Of a stretch of DNA of 64,000 nt, positions 52,389 through 61,734 are shown one piece after another. The DNA is from Burkholderia ambifaria (lineage in GTDB: Bacteria > Pseudomonadota > Gammaproteobacteria > Burkholderiales > Burkholderiaceae), in contig NZ_LKPJ01000021.1 of assembly GCF_001443045.1 (NCBI RefSeq), positions 1 to 64,000 of the forward strand, given 5' to 3'. Position 1 is the stretch's first letter. Each line of letters opens with the position of its first letter. The translations under genes and the position numbers were made by a program. A model generated the notes under the pieces. The model ran no database searches. It had not been told where the DNA came from and saw only the letters and a list, made by a program, of their open reading frames with translations.

Positions 52389-54329
52389 TCACGACCGGCC
52401 GACCGACACGTTCGCGTACGATCGCGCGGCCGCATCCGGCGTGGCCGGATCGGCGATGCGCGCGACCGGCCATGCGGAGTCGCGCCCCAGCGCCTGCATG
52501 CACAGGTCGATCACGATGTCCGTGCCCACCGCGCCGTACACCGCGTGGTCGACCTGCGGCTCGAGGTGCAGGCGCACGTGACGCGAGCGCCGGAACGCGT
52601 GCTCGATTGCGCCGAAGTGACGCCGGACATCGTCGATGCCGGGATCGAGCGCGCCATACACCAGCGTCGTCCAGACGTTGCGCTGCGCAAGTTCATGCAT
52701 CACGCCGCGGGGCGTGCCGCTGCGCGGCTTCCAGCCGACCCGCACTGCGAGCTCCTTCGCCGGCACGCTGACCCGCGCGATCGCATTCGCGGCCACCGCC
52801 CGGGCAATCGGACGCAGGTCGCGCCGCTCCCGCACGAGGCGTTTCCACTTCTGCCAGTCGCGCACCGACAGCCAGTAGCCGCGCACCGAGTTGTTCCGCT
52901 GCTTCTGTACCGCATCGAGCGTGAGCCCGGCCGGCCACACGAAGCGCGCGAGATTGACCGCGATCACGCCGCCGAGCGACGACGTCTTCACGGCCGCATG
53001 CAACGCCGCGTAGGCGCCCGAACAAATGCCGGCAGCGACCACCTCCGGATGACCGAGCGCGCGCAGCCAGTCCGCGGCAGCGGCCACGTCGTCGCTCGAC
53101 TGCGTCGAATACACGATGCCCGACTGGTCGTCGAGCGCGGCGGGCCCGCTATCGCCGACGCCATGCACGTCGATCCGCAGCGTCGTCACGCCGGCACGCG
53201 CCAGCGTGCGGGCAAGCCGCACGCTGAAGCGCCCTTCGCCGCTGCGCGGATTCGTCGACGTGTTCGCGATCACGACCGCCGGGCCGACCGGATTCGCCGG
53301 TCGCGTGTCGGCGGGACGGCACAGCACGCCGACCAGCCGGTCCGGACCGACCGCGACGACCTGCTCGGTCATGTCGTTCATGTCGAGCGCGACGGCCGAT
53401 TCGCCATTCCATGTCGGGTCCGCTCGCGACCCGGTATCGGCGCCGGACGGCGTACGCGGTGCGCGTTCGGCAATCCAGTTCGCGAGCGTGTCGATCGCCG
53501 CGAGCGGCAGGCGCGAGCGCGTACCGTCCAGCATCGTCGTCGCCCATTCGCGGAACGGATCGCTCGCCACATGCACGCCGCGTGCGAGCAACGCGTCGCG
53601 CAATGCCGGCCCGTCGCCCTGATCGGGCTGGATCAGCAGCATCGCGCCGGGCAACGTCGGCGCATCGCGCACGACGTCGCATAGATCGACCGCCTTCAGC
53701 GCATTGACGAAATCGACGGGAAAGCGGTGTCCGAGCACGTTCATGCACGGTTCGTCGCGATGCGCGGCGCGGATGGCCGGCGATGTGATGTCGAGCCACT
53801 GGCGCTGCACGAACGACAGCTCGCGCAGGAAGGCGCGGCCACGCACGACCGGTGCGAGCGCCACCAGCGCATCGACGCGCGGCGACGGGCGCGGGCCCAT
53901 GCCCGCGGCGGCCAGCATCGCGAACAGCGCGCCCGCGCGAATCCCGACAAGCGTCAGCGCGGTCACGCCGGCCTGGTCGCGCAACAGGTCGATCGCGTCG
54001 TGAATGCTGCCGATGCACGCGGCATGCCGATCGGCGTCGCGATCGTCGCCCGCCGAGTCACCGGTGCACGGATAGTTGAATCGCAATACGGTGACGCCGT
54101 CGCGGGCCAGCCGCTCCGCGATCGCCCGCATCAGCTTGTGCGTCCACGAAGCCTCGTGCCCCAGCGATTCGCACAGGATCACGCCTTGTGTCGTCTGTCC
54201 TTCGTGCAGCCACCCCACGCAGCTGCCGAACGTTATCGGCTTCAATCGGTACTCCTCGGATCGGTCTTTGTTATCGAATGCGGACACGCGTTCCGGCGGC
54301 GCCACCGGAATCGACCATTCCACGATCAT
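52389..54329 (-). CDS. Tandem alpha/beta-hydrolase protein (two domains)
   Basis: A 646-residue protein made of two alpha/beta-hydrolase folds (about 30-290 and 325-630). In the first, the nucleophile elbow reads LVGIRAG with Arg131 in place of Ser, as in exosortase-associated hydrolases (GLRLG, from memory), so it may be inactive. In the second, the elbow reads GICSG with Cys436 in the nucleophile position and a candidate catalytic His in VDHAVYG. No signal peptide. It is convergent with the small secreted protein gene. It could deacylate or transfer groups on the polymer or its precursors. ATG at 54329 without a strong Shine-Dalgarno sequence. Confidence 0.78.
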   Translation of the reverse strand: MIVEWSIPVAPPERVSAFDNKDRSEEYRLKPITFGSCVGWLHEGQTTQGVILCESLGHEASWTHKLMRAIAERLARDGVTVLRFNYPCTGDSAGDDRDADRHAACIGSIHDAIDLLRDQAGVTALTLVGIRAGALFAMLAAAGMGPRPSPRVDALVALAPVVRGRAFLRELSFVQRQWLDITSPAIRAAHRDEPCMNVLGHRFPVDFVNALKAVDLCDVVRDAPTLPGAMLLIQPDQGDGPALRDALLARGVHVASDPFREWATTMLDGTRSRLPLAAIDTLANWIAERAPRTPSGADTGSRADPTWNGESAVALDMNDMTEQVVAVGPDRLVGVLCRPADTRPANPVGPAVVIANTSTNPRSGEGRFSVRLARTLARAGVTTLRIDVHGVGDSGPAALDDQSGIVYSTQSSDDVAAAADWLRALGHPEVVAAGICSGAYAALHAAVKTSSLGGVIAVNLARFVWPAGLTLDAVQKQRNNSVRGYWLSVRDWQKWKRLVRERRDLRPIARAVAANAIARVSVPAKELAVRVGWKPRSGTPRGVMHELAQRNVWTTLVYGALDPGIDDVRRHFGAIEHAFRRSRHVRLHLEPQVDHAVYGAVGTDIVIDLCMQALGRDSAWPVARIADPATPDAAARSYANVSVGRS

Positions 54330-54586
54330 GCGACTGCCCGACGAACGCACGGCTTCCCGGCTACGGACTACCGCCGCGCCCCTGCGCGACCCGTTCGCCC
54401 TTCGTCATGCGTCGTCCTGCCCCCGGTGCCCGGGGACGGCGGTTCCCGGCCCGAGTCATCGCCAGGCCCTGTCCGCCCTCAACCAAAACAGTGCGCTCGA
54501 TTAGAGCACCCGGCCCGAGTGCCCTTCGGTGCGCCAGCTTACAAATGCATTCGCCACTGCGGCGATACAACGATGCGCGCCGCATC

Positions 54587-54716
54587 GCGATTCATGCCGC
54601 GCGCACGGAATCCGCGAACGGTAGGCTCGCGAACACAGTCGTCTCGCGCGGCCCGTATCATTGCCGCTATACGATGTGGCCGTGTCCGGCATCGCCGGAC
54701 GCAACCGGCGCCCGCC
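54587..54716 (+). promoter_or_regulatory. Duplicated EPS promoter module, copy 2 (upstream of wzx)
   Basis: The second copy of the module at 41507-41637, with identical AACGGTAGGCTCGCGAAC (54616-54633), the same 19-base spacing, CGTATCAT-N7-ATACGATG (inverted pair at 54654-54658 and 54669-54673) and the following GGCC-N-TG. TATACGAT is a fair -10. The wzx ATG lies 150 bases beyond. The rest of the spacer 54330-54586 shows no gene. Confidence 0.7.
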
Positions 54717-54823
54717 GGAACGGACCGCAAACCGATGCAGCCGGGTCAGCGCCGACCGGCCGCGCGAGTGCACGGCGGCCCGCACTGCACCGCCATGCGA
54801 CACCCACGGCGCCGACCGAGCGA

Positions 54824-56083
54824 ATGTCAAACCTCAAGAAGAACTTCCTGCTGCTGCTGACGTTGCAGATCTCGATGTACGCGGTGCCACTGCTGATCGC
54901 ACCGCTGCTGACGCACGCACTGGGCCCGGAAGGCTACGGGCAGCTCGCGTTCTCGCTTGCCGTCATCGCGTATCTGACCAACTGCACGAGCTACAGCTTC
55001 GACCTGACCGCCACGCCGCGCATCGCGCTCGCCCGCGACAACCGCGCCGAACGCTCTCGCATCTTCTGGGCGACGCTATACGCGCAGATCGGCATCGCGG
55101 TGATCTGCTTCGTCGTGCTGGTCGCGCTGACCTTCCTGGTCGAGCGCTTCGGCGAGGACCGCGACCTGCTGCTGATCGGCTTCGGGATGGTGGCCGGCGT
55201 GGCGTTCACGCCAGGCTGGTATTTCCAGGGCATGGAGAAGCTGCGCGCGTTGAGCGTGATCCTGTTCATCGGCCGCATCCTGAGCCTGCCCGCGATGTTC
55301 GCGCTCGTGCACAACCCGGCGGACATCGACCGCGCGATGATCGTCAACGCCGCCGTCCCGACGCTGTCCGCGATCGCACTGGCCGCCTACCTGTATCTCC
55401 ACCGCGAGATCGACTTCGTTCGCGTGGGCTTCACCGACATCGCCGAATCGCTGAAAGGCGGCTGGCAGGTGTTCCTCGCATCGACGTCGATCGCGTTCTA
55501 TGCATCGACCAACACCGTGCTGCTCGGCTTCGTGTCGGGCAACGTCGCGGCCGGCTACTTCGCTGCCGGCGACAAGCTGATCCGCGCGGCGCTCAGCATG
55601 CTGCAGCCGCTGAAGGCCGCCACCTATCCGCGCGTCAACTACCTGATGCGGCATGCGCGCAACGACGCGTTCTCGTTCCTGCGCAAGCTGTTCGTCGTGC
55701 AGGTCGCGATGGTGCTCGGCATCTCGCTCGCGATCTTCTTCGGCGCGCCGCTCGCCGTGCGCATCCTGTACGGCCCTTCGTACGAACCGACGGTCCAGGT
55801 GCTGCGCTGGATGGCATTCATCCCGTTCATGGCCGGCATGACCGACCTGTTCGGCGTGCAGACGATGCTGCCGCTCGGGATGAAGTCTGCGTTCACGCGA
55901 ATCCTGATGTCATCGGGCATTCTGAACATCGTGCTGGTGCCCGTGCTCGCGAAGTACTTCGCGGAACTGGGCGCCGCCGCCGCCGTGCTGACGGCCGAGG
56001 CCGCGGTTGCCGCGGCGCTCGCGACCGTCGTCTATCGCGCCGGCATTCCGCTGCCCGGCAGCCCGGTCGCGCGGCGCGGCTAG
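54824..56083 (+). CDS. wzx: Polysaccharide repeat-unit flippase (Wzx-like)
   Basis: A 419-residue membrane protein of the MATE/MOP flippase superfamily with 12 or more helices. It starts KNFLLLLTLQISMYAVPLLIAPLLTHALGPEGYG, the typical RfbX/Wzx N-terminus. AGVAFTPGWYFQGMEKLRA lies near residue 120, and AGYFAAGDKLIRAALSMLQPLKAATYPRVN near 245. It moves the lipid-linked repeat unit across the inner membrane. It stands alone rather than in an operon with wzy. The ATG at 54824 has only a weak GAG upstream. Confidence 0.92.
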   Translation: MSNLKKNFLLLLTLQISMYAVPLLIAPLLTHALGPEGYGQLAFSLAVIAYLTNCTSYSFDLTATPRIALARDNRAERSRIFWATLYAQIGIAVICFVVLVALTFLVERFGEDRDLLLIGFGMVAGVAFTPGWYFQGMEKLRALSVILFIGRILSLPAMFALVHNPADIDRAMIVNAAVPTLSAIALAAYLYLHREIDFVRVGFTDIAESLKGGWQVFLASTSIAFYASTNTVLLGFVSGNVAAGYFAAGDKLIRAALSMLQPLKAATYPRVNYLMRHARNDAFSFLRKLFVVQVAMVLGISLAIFFGAPLAVRILYGPSYEPTVQVLRWMAFIPFMAGMTDLFGVQTMLPLGMKSAFTRILMSSGILNIVLVPVLAKYFAELGAAAAVLTAEAAVAAALATVVYRAGIPLPGSPVARRG

Positions 56084-56580
56084 CGTATCGTCCGTGCGGC
56101 CCGGTTTGCTCGGGCAGCCGGAATCCGATGATGTGCCATTCGATGTGCGCGCAACGAACCGCATCGTGCGGATGCACGCTTCGCGCCTTCTTTCTCTTCC
56201 TGACGCCCTCACTCAGGTACTTCTTACCCCGCAGCAGACGCTCGATCGGGAACGATGACCGCCTTTTTCCCGTGCTACGCAATTGCATCGAAAAAGATCG
56301 TACGTATCGGTAGAAACACCGATGCTGTAGTCAAACTACATTCGTACGATTGGTCGCTGCAGAGAATCGCTACATCCGATTCGGCAGTGTCGGGCGGTCC
56401 GCGTCGCCTCCCGCGTTGTTCGATCGGGCCCAACCGGCCGTAACGATTCCCCGCCTGGCCTGGCATGCCGACGCGCAACCACCCTGCATCGCCAGCCGAC
56501 TGCGTTCGATGCGAATCCATCGGACGTGCGCAGCTCCAGACATCATCCGAACAACCGGCAATACGATCATGGAGAGCAAC
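56084..56580. promoter_or_regulatory. Spacer upstream of the GH3 gene, rich in small inverted repeats
   Basis: No gene is supported in these 497 bases. Between 56297 and 56350 there is ATCGTACG paired with CGTACGAT 38 bases apart, with hairpins ATCGGT-AGAAAC-ACCGAT (56306-56323) and TGTAG-TCAAA-CTACA (56326-56340) between. This could be a regulator site or a structured leader of the beta-glucosidase gene. Confidence 0.4.
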
Positions 56581-58782
56581 ATGCGGGACAAACTCTGGCC
56601 GGCCGCCGTGCTGGCCGCGACCCTCTGCACCAGCGTCTATGCGGCCAATGCAGATTTCGATTCACGGGGCGACGCCGCCGACGCGTTCGCGTCGTCCGCT
56701 TCGCAACGGCGCGCCGACCTCCTCGTGCGCAAGATGACACTCGACGAGAAACTGCAGTTCATTCATTCGCAATACGAAATGTCAAAAGTGCCGGGCGGTG
56801 GCGCCGGCTACATTCAGGGCGTGCCGCGCCTGGGCATTCCCGATCTCGACATGGTCGACTCGGCGACCGGCTCCGGCAGTACGTCGCAGGCCAGCACGAC
56901 CTTCCCGGCGACGATCGCCGTCGCCGCGAGCTGGGATCGCCGGCTGTCGTACGACTACGGCAAGGCGGTCGCGATCCAGTTGCGCGCGCAAGGGTTCGGC
57001 ATGGGTCTCGCCGGCGGCACCAACCTCGCACGCGAGCCGCGCGGCGGCCGGCTGTTCGAGTATCTCGGCGAGGATCCGCTGCTCGCCGGCGACCTGCTCG
57101 CCGAACGCACGCTTGCCACGCAGCGGCAGAAGGTCATCGCGACCATCAAGCACTATGCCGGCAACGAACAGGAGCATGGCCGGATGGGCGGCAACACGCA
57201 GATCGACGAGCGCACGCTGCGCGAACTCTACCTGCTGCCATTCGAAATCGCCGCGAAGCGCGGGCGGCCCGGCAGCGTGATGTGCAGCTACAACCGCCTG
57301 AACGGCACGTATGCGTGCGAGAACAACCACCTGCTGAACGACGTGCTGAAGAACGAATGGGGCTTCCAGGGCCAGGTGCAGTCCGACTGGGGTGCGACGC
57401 ACAGCACCGCCGCCGCGATCAACGCCGGGCTCGACGAGGAAGAGGACGTCGGCCCCTCCGTCTACCTGACGCCGGCCGCCGTCAAGCAGGCGATCGCGAA
57501 CGGCTCGGTGTCGACCGTGCGCCTCGACGACATGGTGCGCCGCAAGCTGGCCGTGATGATCCGCGTCGGCGTGATGGACGATCCGGCCAAGGGTGGCGGC
57601 ACGATCGATTTCGCGGCCGCGAACCGGTTCGCGCAGGGCGTCGCCGAGCAGTCGATCGTGCTGCTGAAGAACGACGGCAATCAGCTGCCGCTGGCGGCGT
57701 CCGCGCTGTCGCGCATCGCCGTGATCGGCGGCCACGCCGATGCCGCCGTGTTGTCGGGCGGCGGCTCCGGCAACACGCGCGATCCGGTCACCGGTTCGTT
57801 CGCGGGCTGCGGCGGGCTGACGTTCGGGTCGTCGACGGGCTGCAGCTGGTGGCGCAATCCGTGGCTCAAGGTCGACGTGCCGATCGTCGCGGCGATCCGC
57901 GCGCTCGCGCCGGCAGCGCAGGTCACGTTCGCGGGCAACAGCGACCAGCAGTCGCCGTTCCGCGCGTACACGCAGCAGGAAATCGACCAGGCCGCGGCGC
58001 TCGCCGGGCGCTCGGACGTCGCGATCGTCGTGGTCGCGCAGCCCGCCGGCGAGGATTTCGGCGACCTGCAGAGCCTGAGCCTCGCAAATCCGTCGAACCA
58101 GGACGCGCTCGTCGAAGCGGTCGCGCGCGCGAATCCGCACACGATCGTCGTCGTCCAGAGCGGCAATCCGGTGCTGATGCCGTGGAAGGACAACGTGTCG
58201 GCGATCGTCGAGGCGTGGTATCCGGGCGAAGGCGGCGGCAAGGCGATCGCGAACGTGCTGTTCGGCGCGGTCAATCCGTCCGGCAAGCTGCCCGTCACGT
58301 TCCCGGCGCGCGACCAGGACACGCCGACGTGGGGGCAAAGCGGCGCGTTCGAGAGCGACCCTGTCTACGCCGAAAAGCTGAACATGGGATATCGCTGGTA
58401 CGACGCACGCAACGTCAAGCCGATGTATGAATTCGGCTACGGGCTGTCGTACACGCACTTCGCGTATTCGGGGCTGTCGGTGTCGCGGCAACAGGACGGA
58501 TCGCTCAGCGTCGCGTTTACCGTGCGCAATGACGGCCGCGTCGCCGGCGCGGAAACACCGCAGGTCTATCTCGGCGTGCCGTACAAGGACGAACCGCCGA
58601 AGCGGCTGGTCGGCTGGGAGAAAATCCGGCTGAACCCGGGCGAGGCGCGGCATGTGCGCATGATCGTGTCGCCGCGGATGCAGAGCGTGTGGGATACGTC
58701 GCGCAATGGCTGGCGCATGGTGCCGGGCGGGACCGTGTATGTCGGCGCGTCGTCGCGGGATATCCGGCTGCAGGGGAACTGA
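56581..58782 (+). CDS. Secreted GH3-family beta-glucosidase
   Basis: A 733-residue glycosidase with a signal peptide (residues 1-23, LWPAAVLAATLCTSVYAANA). The GH3 N-terminal barrel contains KHYAGNEQEHGR near 190 and the catalytic nucleophile Asp in QVQSDWGATHS near 270. The C-terminal GH3 domain has VEAWYPGEGGGKAIANVLFG, and a fibronectin-III-like end carries FGYGLSYTHF. It cleaves beta-linked glucose or related residues in the periplasm or outside. The ATG at 56581 has GGAGAG five bases upstream; the ATG at 56569 does not. Location beside wzx suggests trimming or recycling of the polymer. Confidence 0.92.
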   Translation: MRDKLWPAAVLAATLCTSVYAANADFDSRGDAADAFASSASQRRADLLVRKMTLDEKLQFIHSQYEMSKVPGGGAGYIQGVPRLGIPDLDMVDSATGSGSTSQASTTFPATIAVAASWDRRLSYDYGKAVAIQLRAQGFGMGLAGGTNLAREPRGGRLFEYLGEDPLLAGDLLAERTLATQRQKVIATIKHYAGNEQEHGRMGGNTQIDERTLRELYLLPFEIAAKRGRPGSVMCSYNRLNGTYACENNHLLNDVLKNEWGFQGQVQSDWGATHSTAAAINAGLDEEEDVGPSVYLTPAAVKQAIANGSVSTVRLDDMVRRKLAVMIRVGVMDDPAKGGGTIDFAAANRFAQGVAEQSIVLLKNDGNQLPLAASALSRIAVIGGHADAAVLSGGGSGNTRDPVTGSFAGCGGLTFGSSTGCSWWRNPWLKVDVPIVAAIRALAPAAQVTFAGNSDQQSPFRAYTQQEIDQAAALAGRSDVAIVVVAQPAGEDFGDLQSLSLANPSNQDALVEAVARANPHTIVVVQSGNPVLMPWKDNVSAIVEAWYPGEGGGKAIANVLFGAVNPSGKLPVTFPARDQDTPTWGQSGAFESDPVYAEKLNMGYRWYDARNVKPMYEFGYGLSYTHFAYSGLSVSRQQDGSLSVAFTVRNDGRVAGAETPQVYLGVPYKDEPPKRLVGWEKIRLNPGEARHVRMIVSPRMQSVWDTSRNGWRMVPGGTVYVGASSRDIRLQGN

Positions 58783-59611
58783 GCGGCGATAAAGTGACCG
58801 GAGGCGCCGCGTGCGGCGCTTCCGTTTTCCATGCCCGAACCGCTCTCCTCGGCCTCGCATGCCGCCTACCGGAGCAACAGCGCCGGCAGCGTCGCCAGCG
58901 CGGCGATCCCCGCCGCCATACCCGCCATACCCGCCAGATGCGCGGCGACCGCGAGGCCCGCGGGCAACCGCATCGTCATTCGCCCCCTTCCAGCGTGTCC
59001 AGCAACGGCCGCGCGAGATGCGGCACCTGATACACCGTACCCGCGCAGCCGTCGTCCGGATCATGCTCCGAAACGCGCCCCGCGTCGGCCTCCAGCGCGC
59101 CGGATCGACATCGACGGCCGCTGCGACGACACCCGCCCGGCCCGCCGTCTCGCGATTGCGCGCGATCTCCCGCGCAGCCAACTCGATGCGGCGGTCATCC
59201 TTCAGCATGACCGCCAGCGCCTCGACGGCGAGACGATCCTGTCGGAATCGTTCGGCTGGATGGCCGCGGCCGATTTCGAGTACCATCCGCCGCAACCGCT
59301 GCGGCTCACCACGCAGGCCGAGCCTTGCAGCATACGGCGCATGGCGGCCGACACGGGGCGAATCGCGAACGCGGCGTCGCCGTTGGTCTGCGTGACAGTG
59401 CCGAATCCCGGCCCGATGCGGCGCGCGTCGCGGGCGGGTTCGCCCGCTGCCTCGCCCGCTCGCGGTATCCTTCTCACATGCCGTCGCGTTGCCGCCCCGT
59501 TCATCGGCCGGCCCCGCGACGGGCATGTGGATGCGCGGACCGCGCAGCGCATTCGCCCCGGCCGAGACAGAAAGCGCCCGCCGTGCGGGCAACCCATTGC
59601 ATGCTCCGTGC
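58783..59611. other. Intergenic region, 829 bases, no intact gene
   Basis: Several long frames cross the region but none has a start, ribosome-binding site and recognisable product. On the minus strand a coding-like run ends at a TGA at 58976-58978 and is followed by a 35-residue hydrophobic frame (58866-58973, GLAVAAHLAGMAGMAAGIAALATLPALL). This might be debris of an old gene, but evidence is thin. Confidence 0.3.
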
Positions 59612-60217
59612 ATGCCGACAACGATCAACGTGACTTACACCCTATCCGCCTCCCGCACGACCGAGCTCGAAATCCGCAAGAGCCGTTTCATCGCATACGC
59701 GATCCCCGTCGACGACCGCGACGCCGCGATGCAGGCAATCCAGCGCCTGCGCGACGAGCACCCGACCGCCACCCACGTGTGCTGGGCGCTGCTCGCGGGC
59801 GGGCAATCCGGCATGTCGGACGACGGCGAGCCGTCGGGCACCGCCGGCCGGCCGATCCTCGAAGTCCTGCGTCATCACGATCTCGACGGTGTGCTCGGCG
59901 CGGTCGTCCGCTACTACGGCGGCGTGAAGCTCGGCGCGGGTGGCCTGGTGCGCGCCTATACGGATGCGATCGCCTCCGCGCTGCTCGACGCCGAGCGCAT
60001 CGAACGCATTCGCCACACGCGGTTCGCGATCGAAATCGGCTATCCGGACGAAGCGCGCGTGCGCCGCTGGATCGAGCAGGCGGGTTACGAGCTGGCGGAC
60101 AGTGCGTACGGGATGACGGTGAGGCTCGTGATCAAGCTGCCGGAAACGGTCGAAGCGGCAGCGAAAACCGAGCTGTTCGACCTGACGCAGGGGCGCTCGG
60201 GCTTCCCTGACCTGTAA
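59612..60217 (+). CDS. yigZ: YigZ/IMPACT-family protein
   Basis: A 201-residue protein of the UPF0029/IMPACT family. The N-terminal domain shows EIRKSRFIAYA near residue 20, CWALLAGGQSGMSDDGEPSGTAGRPIL near 55-80 and VVRYYGGVKLGAGGLVRAY near 95. The C-terminal DUF1949 ferredoxin-like half follows. The molecular role is unsettled in bacteria; eukaryotic IMPACT affects Gcn2 signalling. The ATG at 59612 gives the family's usual length (about 200). Confidence 0.92.
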   Translation: MPTTINVTYTLSASRTTELEIRKSRFIAYAIPVDDRDAAMQAIQRLRDEHPTATHVCWALLAGGQSGMSDDGEPSGTAGRPILEVLRHHDLDGVLGAVVRYYGGVKLGAGGLVRAYTDAIASALLDAERIERIRHTRFAIEIGYPDEARVRRWIEQAGYELADSAYGMTVRLVIKLPETVEAAAKTELFDLTQGRSGFPDL

Positions 60218-60311
60218 TGCGCTGCCGACCGCAGTGCGTCGGCGCCACGGATTCGCAACGATCCCCGCGAAAATTCAGATACACGCGGCACTAGTTCAGG
60301 TGCGCCGGCGC

Positions 60312-60494
60312 ATGGCGAATCCTGCGCCGACCGCGCGGGAAATCTTCGGGCAGGGTTACAGCGATCGCGCGACGCTGTTCACGATCGGCGCGAAATATCG
60401 CGATCCGGCGACGGGCGCCACGGGGGGCGGCCGCGGCCGCGTGCTCGCCTGGATCGCGGACCGCGACCGTGGCGCGCTCCTGATTTGGGCGTGA
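60312..60494 (+). CDS. Possible small hypothetical protein
   Basis: A 60-residue frame (MANPAPTAREIFGQGYSDRA start, GRVLAWIADRDRGALLIWA end) between yigZ and ppk2 with coding-like composition. No clear ribosome-binding site and no known family, so it may be spurious. Confidence 0.35.
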   Translation: MANPAPTAREIFGQGYSDRATLFTIGAKYRDPATGATGGGRGRVLAWIADRDRGALLIWA

Positions 60495-60555
60495 CGCGCG
60501 CCGCGTTGCACCGCGCGCCCCTGTAGCCGCTCCGATCGGCCCGAACCGCTCACGC

Positions 60556-61506
60556 TCAATAAGTATCCGGCACGATCATGTCGTCCGGCGTCGGCCGGCG
60601 AATGTAGTCCTCGTGATGCTCGCGCTGCGGCAAATCGATCGTCGGGCGCGGCACCTCGTGATACGGCACCTGGGTCAGCAGATGGTGGATGCAGTTCAGG
60701 CGCGCGCGCTTCTTGTCGACCGCCTGCACGACCCACCACGGCGCCTCGGTGATATGCGTGCGCTGCAGCATTTCTTCCTTCGCGGCCGTATAGGCTTCCC
60801 AGCGGCGGCGGCTCTCGAGGTCCATCGGGCTCAGCTTCCACTGCTTCAGCGGATCCTCGATCCGGCTCTGGAAGCGTACTTCCTGCTCGTGATCGGTGAT
60901 CGAAAACCAGTACTTGACGATCTGGATCCCGCTGCGCACCAGCATCTTCTCGAACTCGGGCACCGAGCGGAAAAATTCCTCGTATTCGTCGTCGGTACAG
61001 AAATTCATCACGCGCTCGACGCCTGCGCGGTTGTACCAGCTGCGATCGAACAGCACGATCTCGCCGCCGGCCGGCAGATGCGCGACATAGCGCTGGAAAT
61101 ACCATTGCGTGCGCTCGCGGTTGCTCGGCGCCGGCAGCGCCGCCACGCGGCACACGCGCGGATTCAGGCGCTGCGTGATGCGCTTGATCGCGCCGCCCTT
61201 GCCGGCCGCGTCGCGCCCTTCGAAAATCACGACGAGCCGGTGCCCCGTGCTCACGACCCAGTCCTGCAGCTTCACGAGCTCGCCCTGCAGCCGGAACAGC
61301 TCGCGGAAATACTGCTTGCGCGCTTCCCGGCGCTCCGGCGAAAACAGCAGATCCTCGTGGTCGTCGAAGCGGCGGTCGTCGAGCTCCATTTCGAGTTCTT
61401 CGTCGTATGCGTCGACGAGGTCTTCCTCGAAGCGGCGCTGGCGCGACTCCAGCGATGCCGTATCGGTGAAGTTGTCGGTCTCGGTGCGGGTATCGTTGTC
61501 GCCCAT
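60556..61506 (-). CDS. ppk2: Polyphosphate kinase 2
   Basis: A 316-residue PPK2 enzyme that transfers phosphate between polyphosphate and nucleotides in the cytoplasm. The Walker A-like block EGRDAAGKGGAIKR is near residue 95 and the Walker B-like block LFDRSWYNRAGVE near 150. A lid region carries QKVRFQSR-type spacing (EQEVRFQSRIEDPLKQWKLS) near 210. The N-terminal 60 residues are an acidic extension. The ATG at 61506 is preceded by GGAGG. Single gene, downstream of ggt's terminator. Confidence 0.93.
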   Translation of the reverse strand: MGDNDTRTETDNFTDTASLESRQRRFEEDLVDAYDEELEMELDDRRFDDHEDLLFSPERREARKQYFRELFRLQGELVKLQDWVVSTGHRLVVIFEGRDAAGKGGAIKRITQRLNPRVCRVAALPAPSNRERTQWYFQRYVAHLPAGGEIVLFDRSWYNRAGVERVMNFCTDDEYEEFFRSVPEFEKMLVRSGIQIVKYWFSITDHEQEVRFQSRIEDPLKQWKLSPMDLESRRRWEAYTAAKEEMLQRTHITEAPWWVVQAVDKKRARLNCIHHLLTQVPYHEVPRPTIDLPQREHHEDYIRRPTPDDMIVPDTY

Positions 61507-61660
61507 GGGGCCTCCTTCCTTCAATTGACGCAGCCAAACTCCACCATTATCCCAGCGTCGTGCGTCAAATTGATGAAAAAGGGGCCGACCATGTTGCGGC
61601 CGTCGCCCATCGGCTGCTCCGGCAACGGCGGCGCCGGTGCGGCCGGACAGCCCTAGCATG

Positions 61661-61686
61661 AAAAATGCCGGGCGCGAGCCCGGCAT
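61661..61686 (-). terminator. Rho-independent terminator of ggt
   Basis: On the minus strand, a perfect 9-bp stem ATGCCGGGC/GCCCGGCAT with a TCGC loop runs directly into TTTT. It lies 49 bases after the ggt stop. Confidence 0.9.
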
Positions 61687-61734
61687 CGAGCGCCGTCGGC
61701 ACGACCGCCTCGGCGGTCGCGCGTCGGGCCTGCG

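Noticed and set aside
58866..59480. Minus-strand coding-like debris between GH3 and yigZ
   Set aside because: Part of it looks protein-like, but the frame breaks, there is no start and no recognisable family, so I did not call a pseudogene.
56782..59628. A 948-codon minus-strand frame antisense to the GH3 gene
   Set aside because: GC-rich antisense frames stay open by codon bias. The translation is Arg/Ala-rich, has no motif, and the sense strand encodes a clear beta-glucosidase.
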